Shown here piece after piece: positions 1 through 6,585 of a stretch of DNA of 11,548 nt; the first letter of the stretch is position 1, and every line of letters starts with the position of its first letter. The notes beneath the pieces were generated by a model. It saw only the letters and a list, made by a program, of their open reading frames with translations. It made no database searches and was not told the origin of the DNA. The position numbers were made by a program, and so were the translations under genes. Source of the DNA: JBDKFK01 sp039798745 (GTDB taxonomy: Bacteria; Patescibacteriota; Microgenomatia; UBA1406; GWC2-37-13). The stretch covers positions 1-11,548 of the forward strand of contig JBDKFK010000038.1 in NCBI GenBank assembly GCA_039798745.1. The letters run 5' to 3'.

Positions 1-4
1 GTCC

Positions 5-208
5 TTGATCATTCAACAGATCGAAACACCGACCGAGACTCGCCCTGCGCAGGCATTTGTGCGTAGGCATGATGTCAACCGGCCTCGTCGGCCTGTTACC
101 AAGGTTCCTGCTGATGAGCTTGCAGCCCTGGAACAGGAATTCGGCCCCTACCTGGCGACAATGGTCGCCGGCGATGTTCAGCGCAACTGGTGGAATCACG
201 TTAGCTAA
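5..208 (+). CDS. Hypothetical short protein, possibly 5'-partial
   Basis: I do not recognise this 67-residue protein. The frame opens with a TTG at position 5 but has no stop back to the left edge of the window, so the true start may lie upstream. The product is hydrophilic, rich in Arg, Pro and Glu, with no membrane segment or signal peptide; residues 35-58 (ADELAALEQEFGPYLATMV) could form a helix. It ends in TAA just before a perfect Shine-Dalgarno sequence serving the next gene, which suggests the two are co-transcribed. Base composition is GC-rich like the next gene and unlike everything after about 722. Reality as a gene is supported mainly by that arrangement and the matching composition. 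Confidence 0.45.
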   Translation: MIIQQIETPTETRPAQAFVRRHDVNRPRRPVTKVPADELAALEQEFGPYLATMVAGDVQRNWWNHVS

Positions 209-214
209 AGGAGG
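207..214 (+). promoter_or_regulatory. Consensus Shine-Dalgarno sequence
   Basis: AAAGGAGG lies five bases upstream of the ATG at 220 and overlaps the TAA of the preceding ORF. It is a near-perfect complement of the 16S rRNA 3' end. It fixes the start of the 145-residue gene and contrasts with the cell-wall genes, of which only dgkA has a strong one. Confidence 0.8.
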
Positions 215-219
215 GCCCA

Positions 220-657
220 ATGGGAAATCTTCAACGACAGCAAGGCCGTTTTTGCCGCAGCTCGTTTCGGCAGCAAACACGACTGCTCATCGAAGAATCA
301 CGTGCCAACGAAGCTGATCTTTTCTACGACTGGCTTGATGCCCTTCGTGATGAGGATGAGCTGTATGCCAGATATGCTGGCTGGGGTGATGGGCTCTTCG
401 AATCGCTTCTGGAGGTCGCACCCATGTGGTTTGGCACTGTATGTGCCTGCGGTCATGGGCCGAATCGACACTACGCGGATACTCGCATGTGTAGCGATCC
501 GGACTGCGAGACCTGTGACGGCTACGAAGTTCCTGAGGAGCAGCCATATGGCTTGCGCAGCCGCGAGGCTGGCGAAGGCTACTATGGCCAAGGCTCGTAT
601 CACTCGAACGGCCGGCCGGATATCTTCGACCGCTACTTCGACATGCTCGACGAGTAG
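220..657 (+). CDS. Hypothetical protein with a Cys/His cluster
   Basis: This 145-residue protein is not recognised by name. It is acidic and rich in Asp, Glu, Tyr and Gly. Residues 75-99 carry a Cys/His cluster (C75, C77, H79, H84, C91, C96, C99) that could bind one zinc. The CxCGH...H...C...CxxC layout resembles small zinc-binding proteins I associate with actinobacteria and their phages; that is an impression, not a search result. There is no membrane segment. The start is secured by AAAGGAGG five bases upstream. GC content is high: 34/60 bases in 361-420 and 37/60 in 541-600, against 23/60 in 1501-1560 inside murE. The gene is followed by a strong hairpin. It looks foreign to the rest of the window. 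Confidence 0.65.
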   Translation: MGNLQRQQGRFCRSSFRQQTRLLIEESRANEADLFYDWLDALRDEDELYARYAGWGDGLFESLLEVAPMWFGTVCACGHGPNRHYADTRMCSDPDCETCDGYEVPEEQPYGLRSREAGEGYYGQGSYHSNGRPDIFDRYFDMLDE

Positions 658-690
658 CCCCACAGGCTAAACTTTTCACAATCTACCAAC

Positions 691-722
691 TAGGGACGCC
701 CGCCACACGGCAGGCGTCCCTA
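691..722 (+). terminator. Strong hairpin, probable terminator without a U-tract
   Basis: Bases 691-704 pair with 709-722 around an ACAC loop: 14 positions, 13 paired, with one C/A mismatch at 701/712. It lies 34 bases after the stop of the 145-residue gene and before the murE promoter. No T-run follows (ACATTTACAATC), so it is not a classical intrinsic terminator. GC-rich hairpins lacking a U-tract are common in actinobacteria and their phages. The composition drops sharply at its 3' edge. Confidence 0.6.
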
Positions 723-738
723 CATTTACAATCTCTCA

Positions 739-767
739 TTAACATTCGTCTTTATATAAGCTATAAT
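739..767 (+). promoter_or_regulatory. Sigma70-type promoter of the mur cluster
   Basis: TTAACA (739-744, one mismatch to TTGACA), a 17-base spacer and a perfect TATAAT (762-767). Predicted transcription starts near 774, giving a leader of about 19 bases before the murE ATG at 793. The leader has no Shine-Dalgarno sequence. Confidence 0.7.
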
Positions 768-792
768 CCTCTCAAGTACACTAAATACTCTT

Positions 793-2031
793 ATGTTTCA
801 AAAAAGTAAAAATATATATCATCTTCTGGCTGCTATTGTTGCCAATTTTTATTATGGTTTTCCCTCGAAACGTTTAAACGTAATCGGAATAACCGGAACA
901 GACGGAAAGACCACAACAACCTCACTTGTATATCATATTCTCAAAAGCGCGGGCAAAAAAGTTTCTATGATCTCAACCGTGTATGCCAAAGTGGGGGATA
1001 AAGTGTATGACACAGGACTTCATACAACTACTCCTGACCCTTTTGTTATTCAAAAATTACTGAAACAAAGCGCAGATGCAGGCGACGAATATTTTATATT
1101 GGAGGCTACGTCTCACGCGCTCGATCAAAACAGAGTATTTGGTATACGGTTTGCCCACGGACTTGTTACCAATATTACGCATGAACATCTCGATTATCAT
1201 AAGGATTACGACAGATACGTGCGAGCCAAAGCGCTTCTTCTCCTTAACGCGGACCGTGTATATGTAAATCATGACGACGAATCGTATCCGCTCCTTTCCT
1301 GTTTACTTCAGAACGACGGGATTGCCTACAAAACATATGGACTTACACAGGAGTCAGACTTTAATACAGATATATCTCAGTCAATAGCTACATATCTGAG
1401 CGAGTTTAATAAATACAACTATCTTGCAGCCTATGCTATAACCATGTCAGCAGGGTTACCTGACGAACAAATATTTGCTGCACTGAAATCGTTCAAACTA
1501 CCCAAAGGCAGGCTTGAGGTTATCTATAATAACTCTTTTAAGGCAATCGTTGATTTTGCTCATACCCCAAACTCCATAGCTCAGGTACTCAAATCACTGA
1601 AAACTGAACCGGGTTTTGCGGGACGTCTTATACATGTATTCGGAGCGGCAGGATTGAGAGATCATTCAAAGCGAAAACTTATGGGCGAGTCCAGCGCGAC
1701 ATATGCTGACATCATAATCCTTACCGAAGAAGATTATCGGACCGAAAACCCTCAACAGATAGCCGAACAAATCGCGAAAGGTATACAAGAAAAAGGATTT
1801 TCACTATACGATCGTGATGACGATAATATGACATCAAAAGGCTATGTCATAATAACAGACCGGCAGGAGGCGATAGACTATGCCATCAGTCTTGCAAACG
1901 AAGGCGATACAGTAGTTGTAACCGGTAAAGGTCATGAGCAAAGTTTGTGTCGGGGAAAAGTAGAACATCCATGGGATGACAGCGCCGCAATCTTAACCTC
2001 AGTGCAGCATATTACCAGTGCCAGTACATAA
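793..2031 (+). CDS. murE: MurE-like UDP-MurNAc-tripeptide ligase lacking domain 1
   Basis: Cytoplasmic Mur ligase that adds the third stem-peptide residue to UDP-MurNAc-L-Ala-D-Glu using ATP. Visible motifs: P-loop GTDGKTTT (residues 35-42), EATSHALDQNRV (104-115), TNITHEHLDYH (126-136), a candidate carbamylated lysine K146 in RAKALL, FNKYNYLAA (205-213), DFAHTPN (254-260), FGAAGLRD (283-290) and GKGHE (378-382). At 412 residues it is shorter than the E. coli enzyme (about 495). Only about 28 residues precede the ATP domain, so the N-terminal uridine-binding domain is missing, and the stretch between YGL (182-184) and FN (205-206) also looks shortened. The residue-selecting DNPR motif of meso-DAP enzymes reads EDYR (313-316), so the amino acid added cannot be read from sequence. 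First gene of the cluster; pgeF follows after 8 bases. Confidence 0.9.
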   Translation: MFQKSKNIYHLLAAIVANFYYGFPSKRLNVIGITGTDGKTTTTSLVYHILKSAGKKVSMISTVYAKVGDKVYDTGLHTTTPDPFVIQKLLKQSADAGDEYFILEATSHALDQNRVFGIRFAHGLVTNITHEHLDYHKDYDRYVRAKALLLLNADRVYVNHDDESYPLLSCLLQNDGIAYKTYGLTQESDFNTDISQSIATYLSEFNKYNYLAAYAITMSAGLPDEQIFAALKSFKLPKGRLEVIYNNSFKAIVDFAHTPNSIAQVLKSLKTEPGFAGRLIHVFGAAGLRDHSKRKLMGESSATYADIIILTEEDYRTENPQQIAEQIAKGIQEKGFSLYDRDDDNMTSKGYVIITDRQEAIDYAISLANEGDTVVVTGKGHEQSLCRGKVEHPWDDSAAILTSVQHITSAST

Positions 2032-2039
2032 CTCCTTAT

Positions 2040-2681
2040 ATGCCCTATGTTATTGATACGTCAGTATTTCAGTATAGATTTGGAACAAAAAATGAAGCAT
2101 TTTCTGATCTTCATATAATCCGCGCTAAGCAGGTTCATTCTACAAACGTTGTGCAGGTTACCCACCAAGCACCTGAACGCATGCCTGAAGCCGATGGGAT
2201 TGTAACAGTACTCAAAGGCGTACCCATAGGTGTCATTACTGCCGACTGCGTTCCTATGCTATTTGCCGACCCGATCAAAAAAATCATAGCCGTAAGTCAT
2301 CAGGGATGGAAAGGCACATATAACAATATGCCCGCGCGTATGATTACCTCAATGGCGTCTATGGGTAGTGTACCCTCAGACATTCGCGTAGGTATAGGAC
2401 CCTCTATAGGTCCATGCTGCTATCGTATATATGGTGAGCGATATGATATGTTCAGGGAACGATTCGGCACATACTCGGATAGAATATTTGTTGGCCAGGC
2501 AGATAATATATATCTTCATCTGGCTGCTTTAAATAGATTTTTACTCATGGAAGCAGGCGTCAGGGAACAACACATAGAGCTCCCCATATCGTGTACCAAG
2601 TGTGACTCGGCCCGTTACTATTCTTTCCAGAGAGATGGCTCTGGTTGCGGGCATATGATAAGTTATATAATGATGACATGA
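2040..2681 (+). CDS. pgeF: PgeF/YfiH-type peptidoglycan editing factor
   Basis: Member of the PgeF (YfiH, DUF152) family, often mislabelled multicopper polyphenol oxidase or laccase. In E. coli, PgeF prevents L-Ser from replacing L-Ala at position 1 by acting on the wrong MurC product. The presumed zinc ligands are present: H33 in QVHS, C70 in TADCVP and H87 in SHQGWKG (usually HAGWRG). GPSIGPCCY (120-128) and CTKC...YYSFQRDG (185-200) complete the family signature. At 213 residues it is somewhat short: the usual N-terminal FSTRxGGVS segment is reduced to a remnant, and the C-terminal TGR is SGCG. It sits 8 bases after murE and its TGA overlaps the murC start as ATGA, so its context matches an editing role. 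Confidence 0.87.
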   Translation: MPYVIDTSVFQYRFGTKNEAFSDLHIIRAKQVHSTNVVQVTHQAPERMPEADGIVTVLKGVPIGVITADCVPMLFADPIKKIIAVSHQGWKGTYNNMPARMITSMASMGSVPSDIRVGIGPSIGPCCYRIYGERYDMFRERFGTYSDRIFVGQADNIYLHLAALNRFLLMEAGVREQHIELPISCTKCDSARYYSFQRDGSGCGHMISYIMMT

Positions 2682-4108
2682 AAATTCTCAACAATGCGAA
2701 AAAAATATTTATAGTCGGTATAAAAGGTGTTGCTATGTCCAATCTGGCGATACTTCTGAAAAAATTAGGAAAAGATGTTTCGGGCTCTGATATTGCGGAT
2801 ATATTCCCTACCGATGCCGCGCTGCTTGAGCATGAAATACCGGTCACTACTGATTTTTTGCCCGCGCATCTGCCTGACTGTGATCTGGTTATATACTCAG
2901 GAGGACATAACGGTAACAAAAATCCACAGGTGATTGAAGCACTCAACCGTTCTATTGCCGTTTATCCTCAAATAGAGATTTTTCAGGATATTATGTCAGA
3001 GTTCCATACATCAATCGCGGTATGTGGTTGTCATGGCAAAACAACCGCATCATCATTGCTTTCCTATGCCTTATCAAGACTTAAGCAGCAACCTTCCTAT
3101 GTAGTGGGCGCTACGGGATTTACGGGTTATCCCGCGGTCGAAATACGCGGTGACCGTAGAGAGTATTTTGTTCTTGAAGCGGATGAGTATGCTATAAGTC
3201 CTCCGCAGGATAAAACGCCAAAACTTCTCAAATTATTTCCGAATTACGCGTTGGCCCTGAATATAGATTTTGATCATCCCGATGTATACGACAGTCTTGA
3301 TAATACAAAGGAGACATTTCACAAATTCTTTGCCGAAAATGTAAAAACAAAAGAGGGCGGAAAAATATACGCCTGCGCTGATGATAGCAATCTTATGTCA
3401 GTGATACAGAAAATGCCGTATGAAACATATAGAACATATGGCTTCAATCCCAATGCTGATCTCATCATAAGCCGTATGTCCGCGGTTGAATCACATACCA
3501 CCTTTGATCTTATATACAAAAATCAGCCTTATGGCTCATTTGAAACATCTTTGTTCGGACAAAAAAATATTTCCAACGTAGCAGGTGTCATTCTGTGCCT
3601 CATGGGACTGGGTTTCAGAATGGAAGAAATACGTGAGGCAGTACAGGGATTTACCGGTTCCGACAGAAGATTCCAGTATATTGCGTCAGAAAATGACTGT
3701 TGGTTATTTGATGATTACGCGCATCATCCGGAGGAAATAAAAGCCACCATTTCTGCAGCCCGTGTACGGTTTCCGGGAAGGCGTATTATTATTGCGTTCC
3801 AACCGCATACATACTCCCGTACGGAGGCAATGAAAGAGGAGTTTGTAAGCGCGTTGGGGAAAGCAGATCAAAGTCTGGTGGCTCCAACATTTGCCTCAGC
3901 GAGACAGGATGCGGCTGTAAAAGAAATACCATGGAAAGAAATTGCCGCGCACAAACATATTGAGACGCTCGAAACCTATACAACGCATGATGACCTTTTA
4001 ACCAAACTTAAGGCTATTTTAAAACGGGGTGATATAGTGTTCACTATGGGCGCCGGAGACATTTATAAGGCTAAAGATGATATAATTAAGCTCATAAAGT
4101 CGCTTTAA
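2678..4108 (+). CDS. murC: UDP-N-acetylmuramate--L-alanine ligase (MurC)
   Basis: Adds L-alanine to UDP-MurNAc with ATP, in the cytoplasm. From the ATG at 2678 the protein has 476 residues, the normal family length. Domains in order: UDP-binding Rossmann-like domain with GIKGVAMSNLA (14-24), ATP domain with CGCHGKTT (116-123) and LEADEY (166-171), then NIDFDHPDVYDSLDNTKETF (195-214), and a C-terminal domain with DDYAHHPEEI (345-354), QPHTYSRT (375-382) and FTMGAGDIY (455-463). I prefer ATG 2678 to the TTG at 2645 because it makes a 4-base ATGA overlap with pgeF and starts just before the first strand. Mpl was considered, but the N-terminal and HPDVY motifs fit MurC. Two glycine-loop positions differ from the usual GIGGxGMS and AGTHGKTT. 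Confidence 0.93.
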   Translation: MKILNNAKKIFIVGIKGVAMSNLAILLKKLGKDVSGSDIADIFPTDAALLEHEIPVTTDFLPAHLPDCDLVIYSGGHNGNKNPQVIEALNRSIAVYPQIEIFQDIMSEFHTSIAVCGCHGKTTASSLLSYALSRLKQQPSYVVGATGFTGYPAVEIRGDRREYFVLEADEYAISPPQDKTPKLLKLFPNYALALNIDFDHPDVYDSLDNTKETFHKFFAENVKTKEGGKIYACADDSNLMSVIQKMPYETYRTYGFNPNADLIISRMSAVESHTTFDLIYKNQPYGSFETSLFGQKNISNVAGVILCLMGLGFRMEEIREAVQGFTGSDRRFQYIASENDCWLFDDYAHHPEEIKATISAARVRFPGRRIIIAFQPHTYSRTEAMKEEFVSALGKADQSLVAPTFASARQDAAVKEIPWKEIAAHKHIETLETYTTHDDLLTKLKAILKRGDIVFTMGAGDIYKAKDDIIKLIKSL

Positions 4109-4132
4109 CCTTATCTATTGCTCTATTCTTAT

Positions 4133-5083
4133 ATGAAACTATTACAGTCTTTGGAACAAGCATTGGGCGCGGGAAGAGTTACTTCCGGTAAAAATATATC
4201 ACCGTATCTCACATTACGCACAAAAACCACAGCTGAGTACTATATCGAAGCGGAGTCCCGTGAAGACTGGATCGCAATAATGAAGGTTGCAGGAGAGCTT
4301 CATATACCGCTTACAATTCTGGGGGGAGGTTCTAACTACGCGATTATATGTGAGGTTGTTCCTGGACTCACCGTACGCAACCTTTATCGTGAAAAAAAGA
4401 TCATTGAGGACACCGAAAATTCTGTAGAGATGCTCGTAACCTCAGGATATATCGTAGCCCGCCTGTCCAAAGAGACAGTCGACGAGGGTCTTGAGGGGTT
4501 TGAATACCATCTTGGTCTGCCAGGCACATTAGGGGGCGCCATATATATGAACTCTAAATGGACTCATTCCTCTCCACATTCGTATATCGGAGATAACCTG
4601 GTCAAGGCAACTCTTGTAGATTTAAAAGGAACTACGAAAGAGGTAGACCGTGATTACTTTCAGTTTGCGTATGACTACTCCATTCTTCAGAAGACCCACG
4701 AAATTGTTCTCGATGCTACGTTCCGCTTAAAAAAAACCGAAACTGAGATATTGAAGCAGCGAGCACAAGAGACTATGGAGTATAGAAGAAAAACTCAGCC
4801 GCATGGTGTACCTACCTGCGGATGTTTTTTTAGGAATATTTCAGATGAGGATAAAAAAAGGTTAGGTCTCGCAACTGCATCAGCAGGTTACCTTATTGAT
4901 CAGTCAGGACTCAAAAACGCCCACGTAGGCGGGTTTGTAGTTTCCGATATCCATGCTAATTTTATAATTAACAAGGGAGACGGCAAACCGGAAGACCTTA
5001 CCGCCCTACTTACTATGATAAAGCAGAAAGTTAAACAGAAGTTTGATGTAGATTTAAAGGAAGAAGTGCTGGTTGTAAAATGA
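4133..5083 (+). CDS. murB: UDP-N-acetylenolpyruvoylglucosamine reductase (MurB), atypical active site
   Basis: FAD enzyme that uses NADPH to reduce the MurA product to UDP-MurNAc. The 316-residue protein shows the FAD-binding LGGGSNYAI (63-71), GLEGFEYHLGLPGTLGGAIY (119-138) and a C-terminal substrate domain with AGYLIDQSGLKN (251-262) and SDIHANFIIN (271-280). The C-terminal catalytic Glu is probably E311 (E325 in E. coli). Two key positions differ: the YRxS Arg (E. coli R159) aligns with D181 in FAYDYS, and the proton-donor Ser (S229) aligns with C231 in CGCFFRN. ATG 4133 is chosen over TTG 4118 because it directly precedes MKLLQSLEQ and starts 24 bases after murC. The TGA stop is the first three bases of an inverted repeat (see 5081-5226). 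Confidence 0.9.
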   Translation: MKLLQSLEQALGAGRVTSGKNISPYLTLRTKTTAEYYIEAESREDWIAIMKVAGELHIPLTILGGGSNYAIICEVVPGLTVRNLYREKKIIEDTENSVEMLVTSGYIVARLSKETVDEGLEGFEYHLGLPGTLGGAIYMNSKWTHSSPHSYIGDNLVKATLVDLKGTTKEVDRDYFQFAYDYSILQKTHEIVLDATFRLKKTETEILKQRAQETMEYRRKTQPHGVPTCGCFFRNISDEDKKRLGLATASAGYLIDQSGLKNAHVGGFVVSDIHANFIINKGDGKPEDLTALLTMIKQKVKQKFDVDLKEEVLVVK

Positions 5084-5226
5084 GTGTCATAGTTTAAAGG
5101 TGCATTGTAGTCTGGATCCCCGTCTGCACGGGGATGACAATGTCATTCCCGCGCTGTGCCCCGCATAGCCGAGTCAGGCGAAGTGGGGGAGGCGGGAATC
5201 TAGACAATTTACAAGTATGACACTCA
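5081..5226. repeat. 146-bp palindromic (REPIN/MITE-like) element with two hairpin units
   Basis: Bounded by a perfect 10-base inverted repeat, TGAGTGTCAT (5081-5090) and ATGACACTCA (5217-5226). Inside are two head-to-head copies of a hairpin unit meeting at ATGACAATGTCAT (5134-5146). Unit 1a (plus, 5099-5140) has an 8-bp stem 5116-5123/5128-5135 with loop CTGC. Unit 1b (minus, about 5141-5208) has an 8-bp stem 5145-5152/5192-5199 with a 39-base apical insert. The insert can fold by itself: CCCCGC (5159-5164) with GTGGGG (5183-5188), one G-T pair. Both units share GTCTRG before and GACA after the stem. Related units lie at 11053-11139. There is no ORF, no obvious target duplication and no T-run after the stems. 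It fills most of the murB-murA gap. Confidence 0.85.
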
Positions 5227-5257
5227 AGATTTATTATTATTTATAGAAAATACAAAT

Positions 5258-6583
5258 ATGGAAGACGCATTGATTATTCATGGAGGAACTGTTTTAAAGG
5301 GCGATGTAGTGCTCTCTGGCGCAAAGAATCTGGCATTAAAAGTAATTATCGCGGCGCTGCTCTTTGAGCATGAGGTGATAATAGAGAATGTGCCACGCAT
5401 AAACGATGTCTATGAAGTGCTTCATCTTATCGAAACCCTTGGCGGTAAGGCCGAATTTACGGATAAAAATACAGTGCATATAGACGGAACTATTATGAAA
5501 GAAAAAACGGTGGATATGCTTCATGGGTCGAAAGTGCGCGTGTCTTTTATGCTTTTTGCGCCGCTTCTGCATAAATTCAAAACATGTAACGTCCCCAACC
5601 CGGGAGGCTGTAGACTGGGCGCTCGTCCTATTGATCGTATCGTACAGGGAATGCAAAAACTTGGAGTAACCATTGAGTACAACTCAAACTCTGGTTACTA
5701 TCACGCCTCTCTTGAAAAAGATGTTTCTGGCTCTTATACATTTGCCAAACCCAGCCATACCGGCACCGAGTTATTGATTATGCTTGCCGCTATAGGAAAA
5801 AACAAAGTGGCCATACATAATGCCGCGCTTGAGCCGGAAATAGATGAGCTGATACATTTCCTTAACCAATCTGGCGCCAATATCAAGCGGGATAACTCTT
5901 CTATTCTGATTGAAGGGGTTACATCACTTAAGCAGCAAAAACCATTCAGGATCATGGCAGACAGAATAGAGGCTGTCACATTTGCCACACTGGCTATTGC
6001 GACAAAGGGCGATATTACGGTACATGGTGTCCAGGAAAAGTTTATTTCTTCGTTACTTGATCATATGAGGAAAACAGGTAGTATAGTAGAAAAAAAAGGC
6101 GACGATGTTTTTAGATTCGCGTATAACGGTAAATTGAAACCGGTAGATATAGAGACAGCCCCGTACCCAGGATTTGTCACAGACTGGCAGCCTAACTGGG
6201 CAGTACTTATGACGTTTGCGGATGGAGCATCTCTCCTTCATGAGCGAATGTTTGAAAACAGATTTTCGTACGTTTCACAGCTTAGAAAACTAGGAGCAAA
6301 AATAGAGTATGTGAATGTAGAGGTAAATAAACCGGCAGAGTTTTATCAGTTTAACTACGATCCTTCAAAGTCCTATAAACAGGCAATTCGTATACAGGGA
6401 GGTACCGATCTCCACAACGGAGTTGTTACTATTACTGACCTAAGAGCAGGAGCAACACTGGCTATCGCATGTTTGAGTGTGCCAGGTGAGTCAGTAGTGC
6501 TTGGAGCATCTCAGCTAGAACGCGGCTATGAAGATTTTGTGACAAAAGTGGAGAAGTTAGGTGGTAACATTAAAAAGATATAA
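5258..6583 (+). CDS. murA: UDP-N-acetylglucosamine 1-carboxyvinyltransferase (MurA)
   Basis: First committed step of peptidoglycan synthesis: transfers enolpyruvate from PEP to UDP-GlcNAc. At 441 residues it is close to the family length (about 420). It has the EPSP-synthase-like double-domain fold with substrate residues K23-N24 (SGAKN), the PEP-binding cysteine C118 in NPGGCRLGARPID (114-126), catalytic D309 in YPGFVTDWQ (303-311) and R396 in DLRAGA (394-399). Retention of C118 predicts the fosfomycin-sensitive type. The ATG is preceded by an AT-rich stretch without a Shine-Dalgarno sequence. It is separated from murB by the palindromic element and followed after 2 bases by the GlmU-like gene, so these two are surely co-transcribed. 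A weak promoter could lie at 5217-5247, but the match is poor. Confidence 0.95.
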   Translation: MEDALIIHGGTVLKGDVVLSGAKNLALKVIIAALLFEHEVIIENVPRINDVYEVLHLIETLGGKAEFTDKNTVHIDGTIMKEKTVDMLHGSKVRVSFMLFAPLLHKFKTCNVPNPGGCRLGARPIDRIVQGMQKLGVTIEYNSNSGYYHASLEKDVSGSYTFAKPSHTGTELLIMLAAIGKNKVAIHNAALEPEIDELIHFLNQSGANIKRDNSSILIEGVTSLKQQKPFRIMADRIEAVTFATLAIATKGDITVHGVQEKFISSLLDHMRKTGSIVEKKGDDVFRFAYNGKLKPVDIETAPYPGFVTDWQPNWAVLMTFADGASLLHERMFENRFSYVSQLRKLGAKIEYVNVEVNKPAEFYQFNYDPSKSYKQAIRIQGGTDLHNGVVTITDLRAGATLAIACLSVPGESVVLGASQLERGYEDFVTKVEKLGGNIKKI

Positions 6584-6585
6584 CT

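Noticed and set aside
287..679. Minus-strand ORFs (298-663 and 287-679) opposite the 145-residue gene
   Set aside because: They overlap a plus-strand gene with a perfect Shine-Dalgarno sequence, have none themselves, and resemble no protein family.
1330..1420. Frameshift explaining the short central segment of MurE
   Set aside because: The frame stays open and FNKYNYLAA follows in the same frame; no compensating shifted homology was seen.
2645..2677. TTG start for murC, 11 residues longer
   Set aside because: The extension lies wholly inside pgeF coding sequence and matches nothing in MurC; ATG 2678 gives an ATGA overlap.
2040..2681. Laccase or multicopper oxidase function
   Set aside because: The old family label is misleading: only one H-C-H zinc site is present and no multicopper ligand set.
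2678..4108. Mpl (tripeptide recycling ligase) instead of MurC
   Set aside because: GIKGVAMSNLA, HPDVYDSLDN and FTMGAGDIY fit MurC, and the length is typical of MurC.
5081..5226. Element hairpins as intrinsic terminators
   Set aside because: No T-run follows either stem, and the copies share a repeat signature outside the stem. Some effect on RNA ends is still possible.
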